Assembly (NCBI RefSeq): GCF_900090195.1
Contig: NZ_LT607803.1
Coordinates: 62,001-126,000 of the forward strand
DNA from: Variovorax sp. HW608
Lineage (GTDB): Bacteria; Pseudomonadota; Gammaproteobacteria; Burkholderiales; Burkholderiaceae_C
DNA length: 64,000 bases
Reading direction: 5' to 3'
In this document: piece by piece, positions 52,544 through 60,655 of the stretch
Layout of the letters: the number at the start of each line of letters is the position of its first letter
Position numbering within the stretch: position 1 is the first letter of the stretch
Notes under the pieces: model-generated
Seen by the model: the letters and a program-made list of their open reading frames with translations, nothing else
The model's database searches: none
Told to the model about the DNA's origin: nothing
Made by a program: the position numbers and the translations under genes

Positions 52544-54105
52544 GCGCGGCGCCGGCGGCCAGCCCGATCGCAGCCCTGCCGCGGCGCGGTGTCGCCGCCG
52601 TGGCGCTGGCGCCCTGGGTCATCGCCGTCGTCACGGGCATCGACTATTTCGACAACGCGCTGTTCGCCTTCTTCGCGAGCTACATCGCGGGCGGCGTGAG
52701 CGCCTCGGCCGACGAGCTGGTCTGGGCCTCCAGCGCGTATGCGCTCGGCGCGGTGCTCGGCATCCTGCAGCAGCACGCGTGGGTGGAGCGCTTCGGCTAC
52801 CGGCGCTATCTCGCGGTCTGCATGTTCGCCTTCGCGGCCGGCGGCATCTTCGCGGCGCTTTGCGACACCTCGGTGCAGCTCATGCGGGCGCGCGGACTCC
52901 AGGGCTACTTCGTCGGGCCGATGCTCGGCGCGTGCCGCATCCTGGTGCAGATCGGCATCCCGCTGCAGCGGCGCGCGAAGTCGCTCAAGGCCTTCATGGC
53001 GCTCATCATCTTCAGCGGCGCGCTGGCGCCGATCATCGGCGCCTGGCTGGTCACGCATTTCGAATGGCGCTCGCTCTTCCTTTGCACCGCGCCGCTCGCG
53101 GTCGCCACGGGCGCGCTGGCGTTGTGGACGCTGCCCGACATCGGCGACGTCGCACCGCACGAGCGCACCGAACCGCACTACCTCGCCTACATCGTCTTCG
53201 CGCTGGCGCAGGCAGCGTTGCAGGTCGTGCTCACGCGCGCCCATTTCGAGCTCTTCTCGGGCTCGCCCGCGCTCATCGGCCTCGCAGTCGCGGGGCTCGG
53301 GGGGCTCGGCTGGTTCGGGTACCACCAGTGGCAGCATCCCGCGCCGCTGGTGCGGCTGCAGGGGCTGCGGGTGGCGAGCTTCCAGGTCGGGCTCGCGCTC
53401 TACGTCGTCTACTACTACCTCTCCACCGGCTTCAGCTACCTGCTGCCGCGCATGATGGAAGGTGGGCTCGGGTTCACCGTCGGCGACACCGGCTACTTCA
53501 CCGGCCTGATGTCGCTCGCGGGCGGACTCATGATGTTCGTCTACATGAAGTTCTCGTCGCGCGTGACGCGCAAGCGCTGGCTCGTGGTGCCGGGCTTCGT
53601 CATCGCCGCCGTGGCGGGCTTCTGGCTGGCCCGCATGTCGCCGCAGGCCGGCCGCGCGCAACTGGTCGGGCCGCTGCTGCTGCGCGGGCTGATGATGCTC
53701 TTCGTGATGCTGCCGGTGGCCGGCGTCACCTTCCGCGCCTTCAAGGGGGAGGACTTCGCGCACAGCTACCGCCTCAAGAACCTGCTGCGGCAGCTCGCGA
53801 TCTCCTTCGCGACCGCGAGCGTCATCGCGTTGCAGCAGCACCGCACCGCGCTGCACGAGACGCGCCTTGGCGAATCGGCCAACCTCGGCAACGCCGCCTT
53901 CATGCAGTCGCTCGACATGCTCACGCGCGGTTTCCAGGCCGCCGGCCATGCGGCGAGCGAGGCGCATGCGATGGCGCTGGCGTCGCTCGCGCGCATGCTC
54001 GAACAGCAGGCCACCTTCATGGCCTCGCTCGACGGGTTCCAGGTGATGGCGGTGATCGCCATCGTCGCGGCGATCTATGCGGCGTCGCAGAAGGTGCTCG
54101 ACTAG
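52540..54105 (+). CDS. MFS transporter, drug-efflux-like
   Basis: A 521-residue MFS protein with about 14 helices, typical of DHA2-type drug:H+ antiporters. Conserved features include GIDYFDNALFAFFASYIAGGV at TM1, ERFGYRRYL in the loop 2-3 motif and GALAPIIGAWLVTHFEWRSLFL around TM5. Control by a coupled MerR suggests induction by a small molecule. The last ~60 residues form a helical extension. It ends in overlap with a convergent unknown gene. Confidence 0.87.
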   Translation: MSAAPAASPIAALPRRGVAAVALAPWVIAVVTGIDYFDNALFAFFASYIAGGVSASADELVWASSAYALGAVLGILQQHAWVERFGYRRYLAVCMFAFAAGGIFAALCDTSVQLMRARGLQGYFVGPMLGACRILVQIGIPLQRRAKSLKAFMALIIFSGALAPIIGAWLVTHFEWRSLFLCTAPLAVATGALALWTLPDIGDVAPHERTEPHYLAYIVFALAQAALQVVLTRAHFELFSGSPALIGLAVAGLGGLGWFGYHQWQHPAPLVRLQGLRVASFQVGLALYVVYYYLSTGFSYLLPRMMEGGLGFTVGDTGYFTGLMSLAGGLMMFVYMKFSSRVTRKRWLVVPGFVIAAVAGFWLARMSPQAGRAQLVGPLLLRGLMMLFVMLPVAGVTFRAFKGEDFAHSYRLKNLLRQLAISFATASVIALQQHRTALHETRLGESANLGNAAFMQSLDMLTRGFQAAGHAASEAHAMALASLARMLEQQATFMASLDGFQVMAVIAIVAAIYAASQKVLD

Positions 54106-54410
54106 GGCGCGTTCACCCCAGAACCGGTCCGGGCCGGAGCGCGCAGTTTCGCCAGCTTCAGCACCAGCTCCTCCTCCACGTCGTGCGCGCGATGAGCCAT
54201 CACCGCGACCGGATAGCTGCCGAGCCGGGTGCGCTCGTAGCTCACGGTCGCGAAGCGGAACTCGGTGCCCAGCGCCGCCGCCGCATCGCGCAGGCAATGG
54301 GCGATCGACTGCAGGCCCTCGCGCGCGTAGCGCTGCGTTCCGTCGCCGATCCCGACGTAGGCGACAAAGTTCTTCTCTCCGCGTTTGCTGATCTCGACTT
54401 CGGGCTGCAT
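54102..54410 (-). CDS. Hypothetical protein
   Basis: A 102-residue soluble protein that I do not recognise. It begins MQPEVEISKRGEKNFVAYVGIGDGTQRYAREGLQSIAH and resembles a small alpha/beta fold. Convergent with the MFS gene, sharing 4 bp at the stops. Upstream, GGAAG precedes the ATG at 54410. Confidence 0.5.
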   Translation of the reverse strand: MQPEVEISKRGEKNFVAYVGIGDGTQRYAREGLQSIAHCLRDAAAALGTEFRFATVSYERTRLGSYPVAVMAHRAHDVEEELVLKLAKLRAPARTGSGVNAP

Positions 54411-54568
54411 GTCACTTCCAGGTGGCTTCTTCTTTGGGGGCCCTTCAGGGCAACTCGCAAAGATACAAACACTCGCCGCGCCGCGCCATCACCGAAAACC
54501 GTGATCTCTTGCTGAAGAACTTCGCCGGACACCCTGTTTTCCGGCTTCGTTCCTGCCGATAGAGCGGA

Positions 54569-55207
54569 GTGACCACGACTGCCGCCAGCGACGCCAGCTA
54601 CCGGATCCTCATGCGCGAAGGGTGCAGGGTCGTCTACGGCCACATGCCGCTGCCGGAGTTCCTCGCGCTGGTGCAGCAGGCAAGCGACCATGAAGTGCTC
54701 CACGCCGACACCGCCCGCATGCTGGAGGCGACCGCCGTCATCGGACTGCCGGGCGCGCTCGCGCGCCTGCGCCGGCGCGAAACCCCGGCGGCCGTAGAGC
54801 GCGTGCGCGCCCGGCTCGGCCGCGCCGCGCTGCGGCTCGACCCCGACGCGCTGCGCTGGCTGGCCGCGGGCGAGCACGGACCGGCCTGCCTCGCGCTCTT
54901 CCTGCTGCTGACCGGCGTGCGTCCGCACCGCTACCGCGGCACGCCGCGCGACTTTCCGCGCGATGGCGGCGCATTCCGGCGCTGCCGTCTGTTGATCGAA
55001 CAGGTGCCTTCGCTGCGGCAGGCGCTCGCGGTGCTGGCCGAGCGCGTGTCCGAACCCGGCGTGGCCGAATGGGCCGCGCTCGCGCAGTCGTGGGACGACA
55101 TCTGCGCCCACATGGATCACGAGGCGCCCGACTGGCGCTGCGGCGCGATCGAGGCGTCCGGCACCACCGCCGTCCTCGCATGCTTCAGGGAACTGGAGGC
55201 GGCCTGA
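54569..55207 (+). CDS. Hypothetical protein ending inside a 59-bp repeat
   Basis: A 212-residue alanine/arginine/leucine-rich protein of unknown function, mainly helical, with three Cys in the second half. The start is a GTG at 54569 with only a weak GCGGA upstream; an ATG at 54611 is the alternative. The TGA stop is contributed by the first TGAGCCGC of the tandem 59-bp repeat, so an original C-terminus may have been replaced. Confidence 0.55.
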   Translation: MTTTAASDASYRILMREGCRVVYGHMPLPEFLALVQQASDHEVLHADTARMLEATAVIGLPGALARLRRRETPAAVERVRARLGRAALRLDPDALRWLAAGEHGPACLALFLLLTGVRPHRYRGTPRDFPRDGGAFRRCRLLIEQVPSLRQALAVLAERVSEPGVAEWAALAQSWDDICAHMDHEAPDWRCGAIEASGTTAVLACFRELEAA

Positions 55208-55330
55208 GCCGCCGGGCCGCCCGTAGGCGAATCCCGAAGCGCCGCTGCGCGAGGGTAGTCCAGTGAGCCGCCCGGCCGCCCGTAGGCGAATCCCGAAGCG
55301 CCGCTGCGCGAGGGTAGTCCAATGAGCCGC
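55205..55330 (+). repeat. Tandem pair of 59-bp repeats
   Basis: Two nearly identical 59-bp units (55205-55263 and 55264-55322; differences at two or three positions) followed by an extra TGAGCCGC. A third copy is at 7234-7299. Each unit contains CGAAGCGCCGCTGCGCGAGG, capable of forming a small hairpin. There is no leader, spacer or cas gene, so it is not a CRISPR array. Confidence 0.82.
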
Positions 55331-55334
55331 CCGC

Positions 55335-55982
55335 TCATTCTGTCTTGCGCCCGCCGCCCGGTCGTCCGCGCCGCGGCAGGAAGCGCCGCAGCCACGCGTT
55401 GGCGCGCGGCGTGCGGCCGGCGCTGGCGTCGGCATGCGCCATGCGGCTGCTGAAGATCTCCCATTCCGCCACCAGCGCGGCATTGAGCGCGGCCAGGTTC
55501 TCCTGGTTGTACTGCCACGTCGCCGCCACCACGAACTGGCCCGCATGCTCGGGTTCGGGCCGTGGCGTGATCACGATGTTCTCCGCGCCGATGCTCTGCA
55601 ACAGCGCCGTGCGCGAGCCCGCCAGCCGCATGCGGCCGCCGCAGCCCTCGATGTCGCGGTTCAGCACGAAGCTGATCGTGGTCACGTCCGCGTAGTGCTC
55701 CGCGATGTGCACCGAGACCCCGAGCAGCGATACGCGGCCGAAGTTCAGCTTGTGCAGCCGGCGCGATGCCTCGTCCGCCGAGGGCGTGTAGTGCTCCAGG
55801 TGGATGCGCGTGCCGCCGAGGCCGAGCGGTACCGGGTCCACCGTGGCCGCATGGAGCTCGCCGAAATGGACGCAGATCGGCTCTCCCGGCGCGCACGGCG
55901 TGCCGTCCCGCCCCGAGCAGCGCAACGCGTTGAAGTCCATCGTCACCGCGGCCTGATGGTTATGGTTGCCATGAGGGTCCAT
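55335..55982 (-). CDS. Hypothetical protein
   Basis: A 215-residue protein I do not recognise. The N-terminus is His/Asn-rich (MDPHGNHNHQ), the middle is strand-rich (GGTRIHLEHYTPSADEASRRLHKLNFGRVSLLGVSVHIAEHY), and the tail is Arg/Gly/Pro-rich. Its stop lies 5 bp beyond the tandem repeat, so its C-terminus ends right next to it. The ATG at 55982 has GGAG only 2 bp away; ATG at 55940 is a weaker alternative. Confidence 0.55.
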   Translation of the reverse strand: MDPHGNHNHQAAVTMDFNALRCSGRDGTPCAPGEPICVHFGELHAATVDPVPLGLGGTRIHLEHYTPSADEASRRLHKLNFGRVSLLGVSVHIAEHYADVTTISFVLNRDIEGCGGRMRLAGSRTALLQSIGAENIVITPRPEPEHAGQFVVAATWQYNQENLAALNAALVAEWEIFSSRMAHADASAGRTPRANAWLRRFLPRRGRPGGGRKTE

Positions 55983-56131
55983 TCTCCGGTGGGGGCGCCC
56001 GTTTCGATCGGTCGAACAGAGCGGTGTTTTCCCGCCTGTGTGCGCGGCTACTTCGGCGCCCGAGCGCGCCGCGCGGACCTTCCCGCTACGGTGCCATGCG
56101 CTCTCGCCACGCCTCTGGGCGTGAAGCCGGC

Positions 56132-56446
56132 TCAGGCCGGCAGATCGAAGGCTTCGCGGAAGGCCGCGCAGAACGCCGGCGAGCCGCTGATCGACAGCGT
56201 CACCGTGCGCCGCTGCGCATTCGCCTCCTCAAGGTCCTGCACGTCCTGCAGGTCGTAGTCCCACTCGCCGCCTTCCTCCACCGCGCCGCGCCGGCCGGCG
56301 AAGGCCGCATGTGCCCAGTCGAGCACCTGCGCCACTTCCGCATGCACCGCGGCGAGCCGCTCCGGGCGGACGGTCGCCATGGCATCGAACACGCCGATGC
56401 CTTCGGTGTCCTCGCTGTAATCGAAGTCGAGATAGTTCAGGGTCAT
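56132..56446 (-). CDS. Conserved hypothetical protein
   Basis: A 104-residue acidic protein beginning MTLNYLDFDYSEDTEGIGVFDAMATV, a pattern I associate with a conserved uncharacterised family in Burkholderiales (recognition from memory, not a search). It is rich in Asp/Glu (EEGGEWDYDLQDVQDLEEAN) and has one Cys. Isolated, with 149 bp upstream containing nothing I recognise. Confidence 0.6.
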   Translation of the reverse strand: MTLNYLDFDYSEDTEGIGVFDAMATVRPERLAAVHAEVAQVLDWAHAAFAGRRGAVEEGGEWDYDLQDVQDLEEANAQRRTVTLSISGSPAFCAAFREAFDLPA

Positions 56447-56493
56447 GCGGCGAAGCTAGCGCAAGTCGGAGTCGAGCCGGAGCGGCTGCCGGC

Positions 56494-57393
56494 TCACCCC
56501 GCCTGCACCGCGGCGAGCCAGAGCTGCGCTCCCTGCTGCGGCGTCGAGGTCCACGTCAGGTTGTAGGTGCCGGCCGCCGCGACCTGCTTCACCGCCACCG
56601 CGCATTGCACCAGCGCACCGGCCGCCAGCACCGAATCGATCACCGTGAACCCGCTGTCGGGCAGCGCCGTCTTGTCCCCATCGACGCCTGCATCGCCCCA
56701 CCACCACGCCACCAGCAGCGCGGCGCCCGTGGTGGTCACGCTGGCGCTCGTCAGCGGCTGCCCGGACAGCACCTCGCGCCACTTCAGGTCGCGCACCCGC
56801 CCGCCGCCGGTGACCTCGACCACCGTCAGCGTCACCTCGTCGAGCGGATCCGGCTTTGCCGCCGCGACCGTGTGACTGGCCAGCCCGCGCGCCTTCTCGC
56901 AGGCGAACAGCGCCGTCCCCGAGCTGGGATAGAGCGTGTAGGTGTGCGTCGAATCGAGCTGGACGAAGACATTGCCCGCGTTGTCCGTCGGCGTCGCTGC
57001 AGCCGCCTGATTGCCACGTCCGATGCAGACCAGCAGGCTGCTTCCGCTCGCGCCCGTGGCGAGGCCCGAAACCGACAGCGCCGCGGCCGACGTGTTCAGG
57101 CGGTTGAAGCCGAGCCCATGCGCGCCGAGTGCCGGCGCCGCCAAACCGGGCGACGTTGGCGGAGGAGGCGGCGGTGGGGAACCGGATGAAGGCGGAGAGG
57201 GCGCTGGCGAAGGCACGGGCCCCCCCGAGGAGGCGACGAACGCAACCCCGCCGCTGCTGCTCCCTCCGCCGCAGCCCGCGATCGTGGCACCGCCGGATGC
57301 CATGCCGGCCGCGACCAGCGCGCAAATGCGCTGCAGCAATTCGCGACGCTCGTTCTGCGGCAGAGGGGCCGCACCGACGGGAGATTCGTTCAT
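56494..57393 (-). CDS. Exported lipoprotein-like protein with Pro-rich linker
   Basis: A 299-residue protein. The N-terminal leader (about 18-42) has a lipobox-like AGC followed by a Gly/Ser run, then a Ser/Pro linker (about 60-80) and a beta-rich domain containing YTLYPSSGTALFACEKARGL and an end LTWTSTPQQGAQLWLAAVQAG. The family is unknown to me. GGAGA precedes ATG at 57393. Export as a lipoprotein or surface protein is likely. Confidence 0.6.
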   Translation of the reverse strand: MNESPVGAAPLPQNERRELLQRICALVAAGMASGGATIAGCGGGSSSGGVAFVASSGGPVPSPAPSPPSSGSPPPPPPPTSPGLAAPALGAHGLGFNRLNTSAAALSVSGLATGASGSSLLVCIGRGNQAAAATPTDNAGNVFVQLDSTHTYTLYPSSGTALFACEKARGLASHTVAAAKPDPLDEVTLTVVEVTGGGRVRDLKWREVLSGQPLTSASVTTTGAALLVAWWWGDAGVDGDKTALPDSGFTVIDSVLAAGALVQCAVAVKQVAAAGTYNLTWTSTPQQGAQLWLAAVQAG

Positions 57394-57517
57394 GGGGGTC
57401 TCCGTTCGCTTCGGCCGCCATTCTGGAAGCAAACCCACGGCTGAGTCGTCCGCAGAAACCTGCAGTGCCGCGGACTCGCGATGCCTGTCCGAGAATGCCC
57501 GGACACGCTGCTGCGCC

Positions 57518-57901
57518 ATGCACCTCGACCCCTTCACCCGCGTCAACGACCTGCCGTTCACCGCCTCGAAAGAGGACGTGCAGCGCCTGCACGGCACGCC
57601 CCTCAAGACCGGCCGCAACAGCGTCGGCCTGAACGAGCTCGACTACGGATCGGTCATCTACCGCTTCCAGGACTGCGGCCGGCTCGAAGAGGTCACCCTG
57701 CAGGCGGCCGTCGTCATCATCGGCCGCCGGTCGATCGGCTTCGATGCGCTCTCGTTCTTCATCCGTGCCGAGGACGAGAGCTGCTTCGAAAGAGCCGGCT
57801 TCCTCGTCTCGCCCCGGTTCGGCATCGCCTTCGACCCGACCGAGCCGTTCTGGGTCACGGCGCTGGCCGCGCACTGCCTCGACGAATGGCGCCGCCTGTA
57901 G
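57518..57901 (+). CDS. Hypothetical protein
   Basis: A 127-residue soluble acidic/aromatic protein of unknown function, starting MHLDPFTRVNDLPFTASKEDVQRLHGTPLKTGRNSVGLNELDYGSVIYRF. The size and the KEDVQRLHGTP...YRF pattern are loosely like small immunity-type proteins, but there is no toxin gene alongside, so I do not assign that role. It lies between two genes on the other strand. Confidence 0.55.
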   Translation: MHLDPFTRVNDLPFTASKEDVQRLHGTPLKTGRNSVGLNELDYGSVIYRFQDCGRLEEVTLQAAVVIIGRRSIGFDALSFFIRAEDESCFERAGFLVSPRFGIAFDPTEPFWVTALAAHCLDEWRRL

Positions 57902-57913
57902 CCCTCTGGCGAA

Positions 57914-58495
57914 CTATCGCGGCGCACCGAGCGCCAGCGGAATCAGCGTCTGCTCGTTGCCGTAGCTGATTTCCAGTTTCACGTTCGCCGTGGCGCGCGG
58001 AAGCGCGAACAGCACCGCGCCCTCCTTGGCCGAACGGGCCGGCACCAGCTCGTTGAGATCGCTCTCTGGCGCGACCGGCACGCCATCCAGCATCAGGCGG
58101 AACGAGCGATCCCAGAAATTCGCGTCGTAGCTGTTGTTGTTCATCATCCGGATCTGGATCCGCAGCGCATCCTTCTCTGCCGTCTGCGGCGACAGCGTGG
58201 CCGACAGCAGCGTGAACGTCGCCGTGTCGAGCTTGTACTCGCGCAATTCGGGCAAGGTCACCGGATGGCTCGCCGGCGCAGCCGCCGCCACCGGCGCGGC
58301 CGGAGCCGGCGAGGGCGTCGACGATGACTGCTGCTGTTGAGGCGCCGGCGCCGCAGGCGGCTGCGGCGACCCGATCCAGCCCACCTGCTTGAGCGCCACC
58401 AGCAGTCCCGCGAAAGCCGTGGTGGCCGCCGTCAGGCTGGCGATGAGCCCCGGCAAGGTCTGCCACCAGGACTTGGACTTCTCTTCGTCAGCCAT
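57914..58495 (-). CDS. Membrane-anchored hypothetical protein
   Basis: A 193-residue protein with an N-terminal membrane helix (about 15-40), a Pro/Gln/Ser/Ala linker (about 45-80) and a periplasmic beta-rich domain (LREYKLDTATFTLLSATLSPQTAEKDALRIQIRMMNNNSYDANFWDRSFRLMLDGVPVAPE). The pattern suggests a small stress- or ligand-binding sandwich. GAGGAAGGG precedes the ATG at 58495. It converges on the 57518 gene with a 12-bp gap. Confidence 0.6.
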   Translation of the reverse strand: MADEEKSKSWWQTLPGLIASLTAATTAFAGLLVALKQVGWIGSPQPPAAPAPQQQQSSSTPSPAPAAPVAAAAPASHPVTLPELREYKLDTATFTLLSATLSPQTAEKDALRIQIRMMNNNSYDANFWDRSFRLMLDGVPVAPESDLNELVPARSAKEGAVLFALPRATANVKLEISYGNEQTLIPLALGAPR

Positions 58496-58586
58496 GAGGG
58501 ACCCTTCCTCGATGCCGATGGGCGACGAAGGATTCTCATGCGGGGATGGGCGGCTGTCACTCCGCCCCACGGCTGTACGACGGAGG

Positions 58587-58886
58587 TCAGAGCGTGCGCC
58601 AGATCTCGTCGCGGACCGACCCGGGCACGAAGCAGTCGGTGTACTTGTTGGCGATCTCCCAGAACTTCTGGTCGGCGAAGAGGCGCTGGCTGAGCTCGTC
58701 ATAGGTCGCGAGGTCCTTGTGCCGCGAAGTCCAGCCGATGCGCTGGGGATTGCCGCCCACCGGCAGCAGCACCTCGACATCGAACCCGTAGGTGTCCTTG
58801 ATGTGGGCACAGATTTCTTTCGAGAAGGCGAGCATGCTCGCGTTCTTGCCGGGCGCGATGCCGGCGGTGCGGAAGAAGGCAATCAT
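58587..58886 (-). CDS. Small dimeric alpha/beta-barrel-like protein
   Basis: A 99-residue protein starting MIAFFRTAGIAPGKNASMLAFSKEICAHIKDTYGFDVEVLLPVGGNPQRIGW. The strand-helix-strand layout resembles the ferredoxin-like dimeric alpha/beta barrels (NIPSNAP or ABM type), by appearance only. AAGGAGA precedes ATG at 58886. It is 91 bp upstream of the membrane-anchored gene and may be co-transcribed. Confidence 0.6.
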   Translation of the reverse strand: MIAFFRTAGIAPGKNASMLAFSKEICAHIKDTYGFDVEVLLPVGGNPQRIGWTSRHKDLATYDELSQRLFADQKFWEIANKYTDCFVPGSVRDEIWRTL

Positions 58887-59074
58887 CTGGTATCTCCTTC
58901 CGCCGAAGGGAGCGGCGGACTCCGGCACGGGATGTGCCGGGAGGCACTCTGCGCCTTGCGCGCGCAGGAGGTCTTGGGGAAAGCCTGATTGGCAGTCGGC
59001 GAGCCGGTCGGCGCCCGGCTCACGGGTGTGACACCCGGCGGTGGCGGCTCGGTGCCGATCGGCTGCTGCCGACG

Positions 59075-60493
59075 TCATTCACCGCCTTGATGAGCGATGC
59101 TGCGCTCCAGGAAGCGCCACAGCCGCTCGTCGTCGCTGAAGGAGACGTTGAAGCGAAGCCAGCCGGTGGGATGGGGGTTGACCAGGAACAGCTGCCCCGG
59201 GCCGAGCATGATGCCCTCCAGGGCCGCGCGCCGGGACAGCTCGGCGCTGTCGGCAATGTCCGGGTGACGAGCCCACAGGTACATGCCGGCCGCGGCTTCG
59301 TGGAACAGCTCGAAGCCCAGCGCGCTCAGCCGTCGTGCCACGCTGCCATGCGCGTGTGCCAGTCGCTCGCGAAGCGCCTTGAGGTGCTTTCGCCAGCGGC
59401 CGTCGGTCACGGTGCCGAAAACCAGCCGCTCGGTGATGTCGGACGAGGTCAGGCCCGAGATCATCTTGAGCTGCGCGAGTTCTTCGAGCAGTTCCGGCTG
59501 CGCCACCACGTAGCCGACGCGCAGGTTCGGCGAGATGGTTTTCGAGAAGCTGCTCACGTAGACGACCTGGCGCAACTGCGCGAGGCTTGCGAGCGAAGGA
59601 CGCATCGAAGCGTCCAGCTCGGCGTAGATGTCGTTCTCCACCAGCGTGAAGTCGTGCGCCTGGGCCAGCTGGAGCAGCTGCACCAGCTGCGGCAGCGTGG
59701 CGGTGGAGCAGGTGGGGCTCTGCAGCCGGGGCTGCGTGAAGAAGGCCTTGGGGCGATGCAGCGCGAGCAGCGCCTCCAGCGCGGGCATGTCGTAGCCCGA
59801 CGGGATGCGCGGCACGCCGATCAGGTTCACACCCAGGAAGCGCAGCATGAACATCAGGTTCGGATAGCCGGGGTCGTCCACCAGCACCGAGTCGCCCGGC
59901 TTGAGCAGGCGGCGCGCGATGAGGTCCAGCGCCTGGCTGGAGCCCTGGGTCAGCAGGACCTGGGTGGCATCGACCACGATCTGCTGCTCCGAAAGCGCTT
60001 CGGCCGTCGCCATGCGCAGCGCCAGGTGGCCGAACGGCAGGCCGTAGCCGCCGATGTCGGCGCCTTCGGAGGCCAGGTGCCGCAGGCTGCGGCGCATGCC
60101 GTCTTCGAACAGCCAGTCGTGCGGCAGCCAGCCGCAGCCGGCCTTGAGCGGCAGGTTCCGGTTCTCGAAGATCTGCTGCAGGTACCAGCGGGCGTCGAAG
60201 CGGGGGTCCGCGCGCGGCGCACTGGCCGCACCGGCCGCACCGGCCGCGCCTTCTTCGCTGCGCCGCTTGACGAAGAAGCCCGCATTGGCGCGCGAGACCA
60301 GCAGGCCCTGGGCCACCAGCCGGTCGTAGGCCTCGACCACGGTGAAGACGCTGACGCCATGGGCCGCCGCGAAGGCGCGGATCGACGGGAGCTTGGTGTC
60401 GGCCTTGAGCTTCTGGGTGCTGATCAGGCCACGCAGTCCTTCCACGATCTGGCTTACCAGGGGGGTCGGCAGTTCGGGGCGAAGGATGAGCAT
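59075..60493 (-). CDS. MocR/GabR-type PLP-dependent transcriptional regulator
   Basis: A 472-residue GntR-aminotransferase fusion. The wHTH (about 1-75) has LPSIRAFAAAHGVSVFTVVEAYDRLVAQGLLVSR; a linker of Gly/Ala repeats follows, then a fold-type I aminotransferase domain (about 105-470) with PLP lysine in VSSFSKTISPNLRVGYV and YGLPFGHLALR. Divergent placement beside gabT suggests it controls GABA/polyamine use, like GabR. ATG at 60493 is chosen; the upstream in-frame sequence overlaps the operator region. Confidence 0.9.
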   Translation of the reverse strand: MLILRPELPTPLVSQIVEGLRGLISTQKLKADTKLPSIRAFAAAHGVSVFTVVEAYDRLVAQGLLVSRANAGFFVKRRSEEGAAGAAGAASAPRADPRFDARWYLQQIFENRNLPLKAGCGWLPHDWLFEDGMRRSLRHLASEGADIGGYGLPFGHLALRMATAEALSEQQIVVDATQVLLTQGSSQALDLIARRLLKPGDSVLVDDPGYPNLMFMLRFLGVNLIGVPRIPSGYDMPALEALLALHRPKAFFTQPRLQSPTCSTATLPQLVQLLQLAQAHDFTLVENDIYAELDASMRPSLASLAQLRQVVYVSSFSKTISPNLRVGYVVAQPELLEELAQLKMISGLTSSDITERLVFGTVTDGRWRKHLKALRERLAHAHGSVARRLSALGFELFHEAAAGMYLWARHPDIADSAELSRRAALEGIMLGPGQLFLVNPHPTGWLRFNVSFSDDERLWRFLERSIAHQGGE

Positions 60494-60537
60494 CGATGGG
60501 GCCTCGGCAGACCGTTCTGCACCATATGGAGGAAAGT

Positions 60538-60592
60538 ATGTACAGGATACAAGACCAGTACAGTCCGCCGGGCCACCGCTTCCGGTGTACAT
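60538..60592. promoter_or_regulatory. Repeated GTACA motifs in the mocR-gabT divergent region
   Basis: GTACAG recurs at 60540-60545 and 60558-60563 with an 18-bp period on the same strand; ATGTAC at 60538 and GTACAT at 60587 form a distant inverted pair. MocR regulators bind direct repeats, so this is the probable operator for the divergent genes. Confidence 0.42.
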
Positions 60593-60655
60593 GGCCGCCG
60601 CGATCGGCGAGACCTAAAGTGCCGCCACTCCTACTTCCAGGCACAGGTTGTCCCC

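Noticed and set aside
55205..55330. Tandem repeats considered as a CRISPR array
   Set aside because: The copies are directly adjacent with no unique spacers, the unit is 59 bp and there are no cas genes.
57518..57901. Small acidic protein considered as a toxin immunity gene
   Set aside because: No toxin, secretion-marker domain or matching partner gene is adjacent, and the resemblance is only in size and composition.
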